Shown piece by piece: positions 23,830-37,214 of a stretch of DNA of 64,000 bases; position 1 is the first letter of the stretch, and each line of letters begins with the position of its first letter. The position numbers were made by a program, and so were the translations under genes. The notes under the pieces were generated by a model. It saw nothing but the letters and a program-made list of their open reading frames with translations. It searched no databases and was not told where the DNA came from. Source of the DNA: Macrobrachium rosenbergii (Eukaryota > Arthropoda > Malacostraca > Decapoda > Palaemonidae); assembly GCF_040412425.1 (NCBI RefSeq), contig NC_089766.1, forward strand, positions 13,763,508-13,827,507, read 5' to 3'.

Positions 23830-24225
23830 TTTTTTTTCAAACCTAAGAAAGGCTCAAACGGTCTTCATGGGTCAGCTGACCCTGCAGAACTGAACTTTCT
23901 TGAAAAGGGTAGAAAAGGGGCAACATAAGACTGAATATGCTTTGAAAAGGTCAGAAAGAACTGACTGGAATGACCTTAATAGAAAGAGCTCAAGAAATGA
24001 CTCAAATTACTTTGCCTCAGCAGGCTTCGATAGAGGTTGTAGAAATGACCTTACTTGAAAAGGCCTACAATGGACGATAAAAAAAGGTTAGCAAAAATAA
24101 AATTGCTTCAAATGGCTTAAGAGACCTGGCAGAAATGACCTCACTTGAAAAGGTTCGAAAGGCTTAACATGAAAGGCTGGAAATTTCTGGCAGAAATTTT
24201 TCTGACTGAAAGGGCTAGAAAGAAT
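23830..24225. repeat. Degenerate AAAGG/AGAAATGACC repeat region
   Basis: Loose repetition of CTTGAAAAGG, CAGAAATGACC and GAAAGGCT, probably an old version of the minisatellite that follows the next element. Confidence 0.45.
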
Positions 24226-24470
24226 TGGAATATAAAATTTAGGCCAAAGGCCAAGTGCTGGGACGTATGAGGTCATTAAGAGCTGAGAATAATGCTGAAA
24301 CAATCGTTAGGAGGCGGTGGAAAGTAAGATGGAAAAGGAGACTATGAACGGAGGAATAGTAAAAGTCATGAAAGGGGTTGCAGCTAAGGGCCGAAGGGAC
24401 GCTGCAAAGAACCTTAAGTAATGCCTACAGTGCGCCGTGTGAAGGGCACTGATGGCACGACCCCTAACGA
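24226..24470 (+). mobile_element. Interspersed family A, copy A2 (internally deleted)
   Basis: It starts GAATATAAAATTTAGGCCAA and ends with CCTACAGTGCGCCGTGTGAA. The segment with AGGTGTAACAGGAGGAAAACC is missing. It is wedged between two stretches of related minisatellite. Confidence 0.8.
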
Positions 24471-25098
24471 GGGAAAAGGTGGAAAGAGCTGACAAAAAAA
24501 GGCTGACAAAAAAAGGCAGACAAAAAAATGGAAAGAGCTGACAAAAAAAAAGGCTGGAAAGAGCTGACAAAAAAGCTGGAAAGAGCTGACAAAAAAAGGC
24601 TGGAAAGAACTGACAAAAATAGAGACTGAAAAAAGCTGACAAAAAAAGGGTGGAAAGAGCTGTCCTAAAAAAGCCTGGAAAGAGCTGACAAAACAGGCTG
24701 GAAAAAGCTGCCAAAAAGAAGGCTGGAAAGAACTGACAAAAAAGAGGCTGGAAAGAGCGGACAAAAAAGGGGGCTGTAAAGAGCTGACAACAAAAGGCTG
24801 GAAAGAGCTGACAAAAAAAAAGGTTCTGGAAAGAGCTGACAAAAAAAAAGACTGGAAAGAGCTGACAAAAAGGGGCTGGAAAGAGCTGACAAAAAAAGCT
24901 GGAAAGAGCTGGCGAAAAAGGCAGGAAAGAGCTGACAAAAAAGGGCTGGAAAGAGCTGACAAAAAAAGGGACTGGAAAGAGCTGACCAAAAAAGGGCTGG
25001 AAAGAGCTGACAAAAAAAGGGACTGGAAAGAGCTGGCAAAAAAAGGGCTGGAAAGAGCTGACAAAAAAAAAAAAAAAAAATTGCTGGAATGAGCTGAC
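24471..25098 (+). repeat. Minisatellite, 24-27 bp unit with A-run of variable length
   Basis: GGCTGGAAAGAGCTGACAAA recurs about 24 times. Length changes come mostly from the A-run (3 to more than 15 A). All three minus frames read as phenylalanine-rich FFCQLFPA-like repeats, a by-product of the unit. Confidence 0.93.
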
Positions 25099-25099
25099 G

Positions 25100-25435
25100 G
25101 AAAGTCCCCTAACTTTCAGGGGCTCCAAACAGATGCCAGGAATTTGATTGCAAACAGCAAATTATCCTCCTTACAAAAGGAATTAATGTTTGCCGATGAA
25201 GCTGACCTTGCGACGAACTCCTCCTGGAGAGGAAAAGGGTCGATACCAATCAAGCAAGAAAGAATCCCCTTTAGGTTCCTCCTTCACCAACGTCCGTGGA
25301 TGAGGTAATCACCCGGCATCATGCATTGCAACAGTCCAGCAAAGCATTCATTACGACCCATCCCTACTTGTATTTTCTCTCTTCTTTTCCCCATTCGGTT
25401 TCGTCGTGTTCTTATCTTTTTGGTGAGTTTTTCGT
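25100..25435. other. Unique DNA, no gene seen
   Basis: Non-repetitive, moderate GC, no splice-bounded frame found. Confidence 0.5.
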
Positions 25436-25822
25436 TTTCTGTAAAAGAAAACTAGTGTGCCGGCTTTGTCTGCCGGTCCGTACTTTTTTCTGTCCGCCCT
25501 CAGATCATAAAAACTACTGAGGCCAGAGGGCTGCAAATTGGTATGTTCATCATCCACCCTCCAGTCATCAAACATACCAAAATGCAGCCCTCTAGCCTCA
25601 GTAGTTTTTATTTTATTTAGGGTTAAATTTAGCCATAATCGTGCATCTGGCAACGATATAGGAGAGACCACCACCGGGCCGTGGTTAAAGATCCATAGGC
25701 CGCTGCTCATACAGCATTATACCGAGACCATCGAAAGACAGATCTATTTTCGTTGGCCTTGATTATACGCTGTACAGAAAACTCGATCGCGCCGAAGAAA
25801 CTTTAGCGCATTTGTTACTTGT
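25436..25822 (+). mobile_element. Foldback element B, copy B4 (full length)
   Basis: Both sub-terminal repeats are present (TTTTCTGTAAAAGAAAACT at the left, GCTGTACAGAAAACTCG at the right) and the central palindrome is intact. The terminal hairpin GCGCCGAAG/CTTTAGCGC carries two mismatches, so it is decaying compared with B2 and B3. Confidence 0.88.
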
Positions 25823-26365
25823 TTGTTCTATGTTTTACTTGCTACTTTCGTATCGATCTTTCAGAATCATTTTTTTTTTTATTATAATTCGTGTCCGTAC
25901 TCGATATTTCCTTATCATCAGTACATGTTTCCCCTTCCTACGTCTACCTAGCCTAATTTCCTTCCATTGCCTTATTTTGCTTTTCTGCCTTTTCTGTTCC
26001 TCCAGTTTTACGTTTACTCAACAATTGGCCTTTTAATTATATAGTTCACCTGTTCAGTGTCTGCTCGTATTCCCATTTTGTTGATTCTTTTTGACCTCAT
26101 TCTTATTTTGCCAATGTCCACTCCTTTCAGGACAAAACCATAGTCCTTCTCTTCTTAAATATGTAGTTATGAAAAAATTTTCTTAAATGCAAACATAATT
26201 CTTTAACAAAAATGAAAGAACGAACATTTACGAATCTCATAACAGGTAAATATAATCCATAAGTTAGAGCCACAAAGACATTCATGAGCCTCTACACCTT
26301 TCTGCTATTAAGTAATAAAGATATTAAAATTAATGCGTATGTACATATGTGTACCGGTATACATG

Positions 26366-26369
<4 letters not shown>
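25823..26369. other. T-rich unique DNA, no gene seen
   Basis: Pyrimidine-rich without tandem structure or credible frames. Confidence 0.5.

Positions 26370-26401
<32 letters not shown>
26370..26401 (+). repeat. (GA)n microsatellite
   Basis: About 31 bp perfect GA run. Confidence 0.92.
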
Positions 26402-26402
<1 letters not shown>

Positions 26403-26598
26403 CAATCTGGACAAGCACAACAATACTTTCAACCTTTCTATTGCACACAGATATACGAATAACCGGCAAACGAAGGAAAAAACAGGGTCCAAAAAAATCC
26501 AGCTTTTAACAATCGAGAGAAAAATATCCTCTTCGGGGGATTACGAAAAGATTATTCGAATCGGCTCGGAGACTGCAATACTGTATACCAAATATGTA

Positions 26599-26604
<6 letters not shown>

Positions 26605-26676
<72 letters not shown>
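26605..26676. repeat. (TA)n microsatellite
   Basis: About 60 bp of TA, with a short TTTATATATATA extension. Confidence 0.95.
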
Positions 26677-26699
26677 TGCAATAAAAGTTTATGCAAGGG

Positions 26700-27065
26700 A
26701 CACCGTTACAATCCATAATAAAATAAGTGCGTTGAGAGACAAGCTAACGCCCCAGCCCAGTAAAACGGCCAAACGTTACCGAAACCTGCAACAGACCATG
26801 CACGGCCTGTTGCAAGCGACAACACATCACGACGTTCGTTGTCAAAACGCCAACGCGAGAAAAGCCATAAATAAAAATGCGTTACACGAAGACCAACAAA
26901 GATCACTGAATGCTGGCGTTTGCTCGTGACTCAGCGAAACCACCAAAATAAAACCAACATGAAAAACAAATAGATGGCGGACTCTCATATATAAATTCAG
27001 CACATTATGGCGGCGTCGCCCAGAGCGAGGAGTACCCAGCACCCACTCTCCCCCAACCCCACTGC
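26700..27065. other. Unique, GC-richer segment without recognised gene
   Basis: Conspicuously less AT-rich than its surroundings. It holds the 7-bp stem GCAACAG/CTGTTGC (26788-26813) and, near 26985, TATATAAATTCAGCACATT upstream of a short ATGGCGGCGTCG frame of 20 codons. A promoter is possible but unsupported. Confidence 0.3.
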
Positions 27066-27198
27066 TTGAATATTTCAAGTCTTATTTTACAATTCCACCT
27101 ACCGGCTGGAAATATAATGTTTTATCGCGGTTTGTGACGTCTTTGGCAGTCTGCCGACCAAAATTTTGGATAACGGACAGACGTCGTATATTTATGTG

Positions 27199-27199
<1 letters not shown>

Positions 27200-27291
<92 letters not shown>

Positions 27292-27349
27292 CATACATAT
27301 ATACTGTATACTGTATATATACTGTAGATATAAATATATATATATATAG

Positions 27350-27391
<42 letters not shown>

Positions 27392-27475
27392 ATAAATAAT
27401 ATACATACATGCATACATATATATACATACATACATACATACATACACACACACATATATATATACACACATCTC
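27200..27475. repeat. Compound (TA)n/(CATA)n region
   Basis: A 72-bp TA array followed by TA, CATACATA and three ACTGTA interruptions, ending in CACACACATATATA. Confidence 0.93.
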
Positions 27476-28385
<910 letters not shown>

Positions 28386-28524
28386 TTGTGAAATATTTTC
28401 TGGTATACATGCCGCTTTTCTGTAACTTTTTCTCATTCACTATTTGCCTGAGGAGAGAGACAGTTTGGTCTCTGAAATATAGCCTTTATTTTCCAAATTT
28501 AGCGTTTTTATGGGTCCTTATATT

Positions 28525-28525
<1 letters not shown>

Positions 28526-28596
<71 letters not shown>
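28526..28596. repeat. (TA)n microsatellite
   Basis: About 68 bp of TA ending in GCACACACACAT. Confidence 0.95.
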
Positions 28597-28601
<5 letters not shown>

Positions 28602-28816
28602 CACATGGGCAGGAGCAAAGGGATATGTACTGCATATGTATGTAGGCAGGAGCTTAGTGATAGCAACGTGAATCACACCCGCTCACAGAGGTGACATTAT
28701 ATATCGGCCCAACCACTTTAAGCCCATAGTGGGATCCCTTAAGGACCTTCCCACAAATTCGATATGACGAGAAAAGTCAGCGCGATCTGACTTCCCTTTG
28801 CAACTCGACGGATGCA

Positions 28817-28818
<2 letters not shown>

Positions 28819-28891
<73 letters not shown>
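28819..28891 (+). repeat. (GA)n microsatellite
   Basis: About 72 bp perfect GA. Confidence 0.96.
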
Positions 28892-28892
<1 letters not shown>

Positions 28893-29482
28893 CCCACCCA
28901 CATCTCGTGATTGACATAGTTTCTTCAACTACATGCAACTCATCTAAAATTCAAAGTGACATTCTTCTCGGCAAATTTACTCTTGGGGGACATATCCTGT
29001 TTATCTCTTCTAAAATTGATAAAAAAAAATGGCACAGAGAATATTTTTTAAAGATTTTTTGTGACCTGTCGATGTTGTCATTCTTTCACTCATTCATATT
29101 TTAACTATTGTTACCCAGTTAAGTCTCCAAAACCTGACGTCTTAAGTACTTGAATAAAAACACGAGGTCCATTAAATATCTGATTCCATTTCAGAGTATT
29201 GCCCCATTTCTAATTTTTCTTTCCACATGCTTTCTATCGGTCCTCCTTTTCGTTCACATTCTTCAATCGTCTGTTACGTTTATAGTGCCTATTTATTTGC
29301 CTGCCTAACAACTGCCTCCCACCTTCACACGCGTATTCCTTGACAACGTCCATTCTGCGAGGCGTTACGTCTCAAACATCACTCTTCTGCCAATTTCCCA
29401 AAATCCTTTCTGTAAACTGAGGTCTATCCAGCCACAGTTGGTAATCGTCTTTACCAAATGAACAAAAGCAGTCTGGTATAAT
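28892..29482. other. Unique DNA, no gene seen
   Basis: Mixed composition, no tandem structure and no splice-bounded frame. Confidence 0.5.
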
Positions 29483-29790
29483 GGAATGCAATATAGAGTT
29501 TAGGCCAAAGGCTAAGTAATTGGACCTATGAGGTCATTCTGCGCTGGAAAGGAAATTGGGAGTAGGTAGGTTTGAAATGTGTAACAGGAGGAGAACTCAC
29601 AGTTGCACTATGAAATAATTGTTAGGAGAGGGTGGATAGCAAGATGGAGGAAAGATAATATGAATGGAAGTGCAGTAAAAGGAATGAAAGGGGTTGCAGC
29701 AAGGGGACGAAGGAAGGACAAAGAACTTCAAAAGCCTAACCACCCCGTGAGGTAATGCCTACACAGGCCCCCTACGGGAATACTTCAAGG
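29483..29790 (+). mobile_element. Interspersed family A, copy A3
   Basis: GCAATATAGAGTTTAGGCCA to AGGTAATGCCTACACAGGCC with the CCCCCTACGGG end. It is more diverged than A5-A7 (TAAGTAATTGGACC replaces CAAGCGCTGGGACC). Confidence 0.85.
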
Positions 29791-31020
29791 ACCAACTGGC
29801 GGTTTTCGGAAAATGTTAGTAGATTCTAAGCAATGCAGGTTTGCCCACTTCTGGCTGATCTGTTGATCCTACCAAATTCTTACCCTTGGCCAAGGCCGTG
29901 TACTTTTGGAAAATGGAAAGCACGGCTAAGTACATATGTCATTTGAATGAATCGGACTTTCTGGGACTTACTATTCAAACACTCGTTGGTATTTTTCATA
30001 ATCATTGGCATATTTTGTAATTATGAAATGATCTCCCTAATCATGTAACTGAATACTGAAACTTTATAAGTTCAAACTGAAAGGAAATGCATATTTTTTT
30101 GGGAGTAGGCTAACATGGGTTTCATTAATCGGTTTAATTGTTTTATTTGTTTTTTTCTTTGATAATTCTCTTATATACAGGAGTTTCATCTGAACTTCTT
30201 CATTTTTTTCTCGTACTGAGATTCTTTCTCTTTTGGAGCCCCTTGAGTCTGTATCTAATAATAAACACAAACACACACACACACACACATATATGTACAG
30301 TATGTCTGTAAATATGTATGTATGTATGTATGTATGAATGCATGTATGTACGTATAAACAACCAAAGTAACTTTTCTTATACCTCATTACCACGTGATAC
30401 TCCAAGTCGTATATTCCATAATGCCAAAACTTAATTTTTCACAGAACAAAGTACTGAATGGGCACCCTGCACAATCCTCACGTAAACAGAATCACACAAC
30501 ATAGTTTGTACTGCAGACAAATATTGCTAGATCAAAATTCATCTCCATACAACATTGCTTATCTGTGCCATTGAGGGAGAATATAATTCCAATTGGTATT
30601 ACAATGAATGCTGTGGAATCTTGTGCCGTTGTTCGTAAACATAGCACAAGGCGAGCCATGAAACCGCCAATATCGGTTTGCTTTCGTGAAACAAGAGAGA
30701 TGTTAATGAAACTTTAATTAAAGAGATTATATGAACGGAGAGAAAAACAGGATCACTCTGTAGAGGGCATACTTTACCCAAGGCCACTGAAAAAGGGAGG
30801 CCAGCCTAGCTTTACGAGTGTGCTAGCATGAGATCTTAAGATGAATGGGGGAATATGATTTGTTGCAAGTCGGCACAATGATTCATTAGGTATCTTTTCA
30901 AGATTATGTTTTGGGAGAAATCGGCTCAAGGACGGGACAGTTCCCACGATTATCTATCCAACACCTGTTATTCCTTCCATCCTGTGCACCAGTTTTTCAG
31001 TTATTTTGTTAATATATATA
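29791..31020. other. Unique DNA, no gene seen
   Basis: Includes a CA run at about 30268-30288 and TATG repeats at about 30317-30340. No credible exon found. Confidence 0.5.
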
Positions 31021-31202
31021 CACACACACACGCACGCACATGCAGGCACGTGTGAAAACATAATTTCCTTAAAACGTCGTGGCAGAATGCCAGCAAAAAA
31101 TAAAAAAAAGGTCCGAAACGACTCTCTGAGACGGATGGAAGACCATTTTCTGCTTTTATGGTCACTTGCGGTACAGCTCTCAAATGATGATGACCCTGAG
31201 TG

Positions 31203-31375
<173 letters not shown>

Positions 31376-31867
31376 TGAGTTCAAGTTTAAAAATAAAGGA
31401 CCCTTTTTCGATACATAAATGAGAAAAAAAACCCTTTGTTGAGAAAAAAAAAAAACGTTTAGTTCAAATATACTCTCAGCACTAGTAAAAGGTCATTCTA
31501 AACCTTCAATACTGTCAAAAAAAAAAAAAAAAACAAGGCACTAATGGTTTTATGCGAGCTTCAGAGGAAATATTCCCACAGCAGCCAAGCTGTTATAAAA
31601 AATAGGTTCAAAATAATCTACACCCTATCTGAAATCTTTTCAACTGTACACCTTTTGGAAGAAGACATTTTCTATCATAAAATTACCAGTGTTATTTCCA
31701 TGATTGTCACCATGTACTGTATTAATAATACAAGTCCATTGTATTCATAGCTTATCACTATAGATAAAGAACGAAAATTTTGGCTGCATAAAGCACATAA
31801 TCCAAAGGATTTAAGCACTTACAGTCACTTATCAAGTTCAAATTATACCACTTCTTAATTGGAATCG

Positions 31868-31992
31868 AAAAGGTATATATGTGGTCAAAGGCAATATATG
31901 AAGTCAAAGTTATTTATGCGGTCAAATTTATATATGTGGTCAAAGGCAATATATGTGGTCAGTGTTATATATGTGGTCAAACGCAATAAAAA
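31868..31992 (+). repeat. Degenerate short tandem repeat, about 17-18 bp
   Basis: TATATGTGGTCAAAGGCAA recurs six or seven times with changes (GAAGTCAAAGTTATT, GCGGTCAAATTTATA). Confidence 0.75.
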
Positions 31993-32163
31993 TCCAGTAT
32001 TTAGTAATATGTACACACACACACACACACACACTTATCAGTCGCTTTATACAATTAAACAAATGGCTCTTTAACAGCACGTCTATACAGTATAGTAAGA
32101 AAACATCAATTCTCAAACAAACATAAATACCTATACTGAAAACTGACAGTCGGACCTTTGCAT

Positions 32164-32167
<4 letters not shown>

Positions 32168-32232
<65 letters not shown>
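32168..32232 (+). repeat. (GA)n microsatellite
   Basis: About 64 bp of GA; a short (CA)n tract lies at about 32013-32034. Confidence 0.96.
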
Positions 32233-32233
<1 letters not shown>

Positions 32234-32284
32234 CTTGAAACGAAGGAATGACAATTCTAACATAAAAAAAAATATGAACGAAAG

Positions 32285-32600
32285 GTTTACCTATAACGCG
32301 CAGAAACCCCACGACGACGCGATGCCTGAAGGAGGAGCTGAGGTCACCCTTCCCGACGTGGCCACGTCGCCAGCAGCGCCTCTGTGACTGACATCACGTT
32401 TCGCTACCTTGATGAGCCACGCGTATTTTGATAATGAAGCCAATCACCGATCAAGGCGAACGACAATACTGTCATCACTCGTTGCTCGATTGTTTCCTCT
32501 CCAAAATTCGCAGCGGGCATTCGAAAAACGTTTACCAAGGTGCTGGAATCGCCCAGTTGCTGGTTCCGTGCTTGCGATAAGCTCTTCTGAATAACTCTTC
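32285..32600 (-). other. GC/CpG-richer segment with a minus-strand donor-like site
   Basis: The segment stands out from AT-rich flanks and has many CG dinucleotides (CACGACGACGCGATG, CGACGTGGCCACGTCG). On the minus strand it ends GTTATAG|GTAAAC, a plausible splice donor. It might be an untranslated first exon and promoter area; no ORF or core-promoter motif confirms this. Confidence 0.2.
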
Positions 32601-33691
32601 TACACAGGTGAAGCTACTCAAAGCGCCACTAATCTACAGTAGTGTCTTCCCTTCTGCTTTCGTCATTTTTCCATCGTGTTTACAAAGACAGACACAAGAT
32701 ACACAACAACAACGACAACAACAAAAATAAAACGAGGTTTTGTTTCACCTTTCTCTGCGGCGGAACATGGACACTGACGAAATCATTTCAGTTCATTTGT
32801 CAATTTATTTATTTCAATATCGTCAAGCAGTATCACCTTCCCTAATTACAGACTCACGTTTCATTCACTCGTGACCTCCAGCAAGATGACGACTTTGCTA
32901 TTCTACAACAACGCACACTCAAATGACATCGTTATCTCACGGTATTTTATCACTAAAACTACAATTCGTTATTTCACAGAAAAGACAATGAAATAACCTC
33001 TGAAATCCGTCGTTTTTACTTCACAACAACATCTGCCAAAGTGCCCTCGTTATTACCCTGTAACATCCTCCACGAAGAAATCCGGTTACTTCACAGCAAT
33101 AAGAGTGCAATCTGTTTGCACAGTTCTTTCACTATCACGTTTCCCTCGGCGTTCTGTTTGCCTCTTGCCTCTCAGCAAGGTCAAGGGGGTAGGAGAGGAA
33201 AGGGAAGGAAAGGGAAAGAGGAATTCTGGATGTTTCAGATTGGAAAGGAGGACGAACGGAAGCGATCTGTAGGATACAGAAGGCTGCGGAATCCTGCATG
33301 GAATCGAAGGAGCAAGGAGCGAGAAGAGTCAATGTAGGATGCTCTAGGTTTAGGAATCCTAAAAGACAATACTCCTTTTACAAACTGGGCTGTAAAGAGG
33401 AAAGGAAAGTCTTAAATGAAACTGGGCCCTTCAAAAATAAAAAAAGGGTAGGTAAGTAGGAGTAAGAGGAGGAAGGGGAACAAAGAAGGAAACGGGAATT
33501 AAAGAGGAAAGTTCCGAAGTTCCGTAGGCTGCGGGAAGCTTGCTAACTTCCAGACAGAACTGACCATTTCAAAACAAGCGACAGGAGTGAGGGGAGGGAG
33601 AGGAGAAGAAGAAGGACTTAAGCGAAGTAGAAGGGGAGGGGGTGAGGGGAACAGATCAATGATAACAGGTCAGACAATCGATAAAAGATCA

Positions 33692-33693
<2 letters not shown>

Positions 33694-33738
<45 letters not shown>
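33694..33738 (+). repeat. (GA)n microsatellite
   Basis: About 42 bp of GA in a generally purine-rich stretch (33150-33740) that contains no confirmed gene. Confidence 0.93.
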
Positions 33739-34384
33739 CCATCCATAGGCGTTTTGGAAAATGTCCATGGAAAGGGGAGGAGAAGACGGGAGGCTGAAGT
33801 TATGCGAATCACGTGACAGGATGAGTACAAGAGGCTTAATTAGGGAGGCCTTAGGGAGCAACAGAAGAGATACAGGAGAGATGTGATTAAAACTTAGTGC
33901 TGTATAATTGCTAGACGAAAAATACAAAAAAGCGAAAAACAAAAATGGTTCCCAGGAAAATGGAAAATACGGAGGCCTTACTATAACACTGTGAAAAGAA
34001 TGTGATCAAGGGAGCCACAATTTAAAACTGTAAACAAACGAAAATTATAACTGTCATGGTAAAAAAGCGACTTCATCGAAGTGGACTAGAATGAAGTTAT
34101 CTAAAATTAACACAATAGTTTATAAGTCAAATACGGGAAAATAATTCGAACCAGTGAAATACAATAAAAAACACCAGGTTCAGTAACTATGACAAAACCA
34201 CACACAGTAACTTCTGAATTTGGAGGACTAAATGATCGAGTAGCGGGCCACAGGTTCGACAGCTGCTTAAAGGTTACTAAGGTCAAAAGGTGTCGATGAC
34301 GTCAGAAGTTATCCATGGCAAGTGTTATCGCAGAGGCCTGTGGTTATCCAAGAGGCCAGCGGTAATCCAGGAGGTCAAAGGTTA

Positions 34385-34810
34385 TCTCCGAGGAATGAGG
34401 GAGGGGAGGAGGAGGAGGAGGGTCCGGGAGGAGGACTCGAGAGGCGACTTCCATAGACGAGAGCCAGGTTTCGTTGGTGCGCCTCCCTTCCCCGTCAAAG
34501 CCCTCGGGAGGGGAAACGGGGAGCGAGAATGACTATGGCGGAGGAGAACGAGAGGCAGGGTGACAGCGAGAGAGAGAGAGAGACAGAACGCGCGCGCAAT
34601 CCGACGGGGGTGAAAAGCGTGTGCGACCGGAGCGGCTGAACTGCGACCAGTGAGGCTGGAGCGCTTCGCGGAGGGGTCGCTCAAATGCCTGAGCAGTGGA
34701 AGGAGGGGAGGAGGTCCTACGAGGAGGAGGAGGAGGATGAGGGAGGGAGGGAGGGAGGGAGGTCCTACGAGGATGGAGGAGGAGGAGGAGGAGCCAGAAG
34801 TTACAAGGGA
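34385..34810 (+). other. GC-rich, purine-rich island with G4-type GGGA run
   Basis: GGA repeats, a CpG-dense patch (GAACGCGCGCGCAATCCGAC) and GGGAGGGAGGGAGGGAGGGA at 34741-34760, a canonical intramolecular G-quadruplex pattern. A 36-codon frame starts at ATGACTATGGCGGAGGAG near 34530. The composition would suit a promoter or first exon, but the frame partly reflects GA repeats. Confidence 0.3.
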
Positions 34811-35387
34811 AGGAAGAGCTGTCCAACTGGAGGAGGATAAAAGCGGATGATGACGTAATACAGGATGGAGACAAGAATGTAAATATTGAGGGGTGTAGGG
34901 TCACACGGAAAATGGAAGAAAATAAGAACAATTCGAGGAATATGATGCAAGAGTGATGAAACTGGGAGATGGGAGGAAAAAAAGACCAAAGTTCTGACGA
35001 AAAGGAAAACTTCAGGGAAAAAACACTCAAGCATAAACATTAATGCCATGGAAATGTTAATGATAATATTCTTGAGAAACATAACAAAGAGTGAATAAGA
35101 CGCAAAAATCAAGAGAGTAAACTAGACTCCAGAAAGACAAGAACTAAATAAAAGGACAAAAACATTTCGAGAATACATGCGCAAGACATAACAGAAAAAA
35201 AACATCAATTGACAAAAATAAACTCTCTGGACAGAAAAGATACTACGCTGGAAAAAAGGACATTCCGCGAAATCATAAAAATGAATAAGAATTCATGATT
35301 AAATGTTTTTACCTTCAAAAGGTAAGGGAATTCAATATACAATTCTCAACATTCCCAAAAGATGCAAAGCGGGAGACACTGAACGAA

Positions 35388-35389
<2 letters not shown>

Positions 35390-35438
<49 letters not shown>
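35390..35438 (+). repeat. (TC)n microsatellite
   Basis: About 46 bp of CT repeats. Confidence 0.95.
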
Positions 35439-35443
<5 letters not shown>

Positions 35444-35519
35444 ATACAAATAATTCATTGTTATCTCAACTTTCGAGAAGAAAACATGCTTTCATCTTCA
35501 CATTTTTATCTTCAACTAG

Positions 35520-35628
35520 AGGAGTTTGCTAAGAAAAAGCCCATTTTTCACATGGCCAGAATCCACACTGCCTACAATTTGTGGTTCAATACAGAGATTT
35601 AGACATGACACCAAGCAACTGTTGGCTG
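35520..35628 (+). other. Weak candidate exon
   Basis: The acceptor ATCTTCAACTAG is followed by 36 open codons and the donor GCTG|GTGAGT. The peptide (it contains KSPFFTWPESTLPTICGSI) is balanced in composition but unrecognised. The pyrimidine tract is short. Chance is quite possible. Confidence 0.15.
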
Positions 35629-36319
35629 GTGAGTCCAGGGGTCTACGCAAGGCCTCTTATAGCCTTTAAAACCTTGCCACACTTACAGTCAGCCATTTGG
35701 CGAGAGCCCGTGCTGGCACAGGGCCAGCTTAATATAAAAACTAACCAGCCCACCAGACATCAAGCTCGTAGAGTGAAACGTGGGTACATATTACCGTAGA
35801 TGTATTCGGTTATTGTACCCTTATATTTCGGTGTCAATCACTGAACTAGGAAACATGGATTGACATATAAGTTATGGCAACATTCAAAATTTTTATGCAG
35901 ATTATATTAAACAATAACTTCAGTTAACAGATGTAAATGTACGTATCGTAATAACATAATCTGAAAGTAACTGGCGTATCAAAGATGCCCTTACAAACAC
36001 AAAATAATATAACTGAATAAGTTGAAATATGTGTAATTACGAACATATCAATACAGTCGAATAATAATTCGAAATAAAATATAAACATCTGTAACTGGCG
36101 CAACCAAGGTGAAGAAATGATCTCACTCAATTCTGTCTGGGGTAATTAAAACTTCTAGCGACCCGGCAAACCCAAATAACATGAAATTAGAAAGTATTTT
36201 GTCTAATATCCAAGATACGTACGTTCATTTAAAAGTTATGACACTAATTAAACTGAAAGGCCTGTTGCTGCTTTTATATAATATGGAAATTGGACATGAA
36301 TAAATTAAAAACATGCAAC

Positions 36320-36321
<2 letters not shown>

Positions 36322-36368
<47 letters not shown>
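36322..36368. repeat. (ATT)n microsatellite
   Basis: About 47 bp of ATT. Its flank (TGCAATTTTGGCCGGTCTG) does not match the LINE 3' UTR seen elsewhere. Confidence 0.93.
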
Positions 36369-36711
36369 TGCAATTTTGGCCGGTCTGAATTCTTACAAAA
36401 TTATTCAGCCTAAGCCCTAGTAGATTCAACTCTTGGATGATGCACTATTACAATGAAGGCTTTCATCACTGAATGTCAAAAAACTTTACAATATAGATAC
36501 AATGAGCTCAATATGATAATTGTCATGGCAGAAACAGTTATACAGATTTTTGTTATATCACAGGGACGTAGACAATGATGCCATAAGAAGTCTATTTCAA
36601 GTGTCTCTATCACTTACTCATCTCTCTCTGTTTCCAATACTGAACCTTAAATGCAAATTCTGATTAGTTTATGTCGTCCTTTTCAAAATCCTACATGTTA
36701 CTTACATCCTC

Positions 36712-37025
36712 CGTAGGAGGGTACAGCCATCAGTGCAGCTCACGCGATGCACTGTAGGCATTGCTTAAGGTTCTTATTTGCAGCGTCCCTTCGACCCATA
36801 GTTGCAACCCCTTTCATTCCTTTTACTGTACCTCTTTTCATATTCTCTTTCTTCCTTCTTTCTATCCACCCTCTGTAACAAATGTTTCATAGTGCAACTG
36901 CGAGGTTTTCTTCCTGTTACGCCTTTCAAACCTTTCTACTCTCAATTTCCCTTTCAGCGCTGAATGACCTCATAGGTCCCAGTGCTTGGCCTTTGGCCTA
37001 AAGTCTACATTCCGTTCCGTTCCGC
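36712..37025 (-). mobile_element. Interspersed family A, copy A4 (minus)
   Basis: Reverse complement of A5: CACTGTAGGCATTGCTTAAG, GCAGCGTCCCTTCG, CCTGTTACGCCTTTCAAACC and CAGTGCTTGGCCTTTGGCCT. Near full length. Confidence 0.88.
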
Positions 37026-37214
37026 AACCAAATTCTCATGCTTTGTAGAGCTGGCAGACATGCAGCACTTATCTTTTAAAAGAATGTACATCATAATTTA
37101 TGTAATAAACTGAAATTTTTGAAACTTGATAATGTGATAAATTGAAAATATTAAAAGTTTGCATATAATTTCTTCAAGGGATTTGTGTCCAAGACCTGTC
37201 ATACGCCGTTGACT

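Noticed and set aside
24307..25128. 273-codon phenylalanine-rich minus frame
   Set aside because: It follows the A-run minisatellite in all three minus frames, and length changes in the A-run shift the frame; no selection for coding.
26985..27067. TATA-box promoter with a 20-codon ORF
   Set aside because: TATATAAA is expected by chance in AT-rich DNA and the ORF is too short to support.
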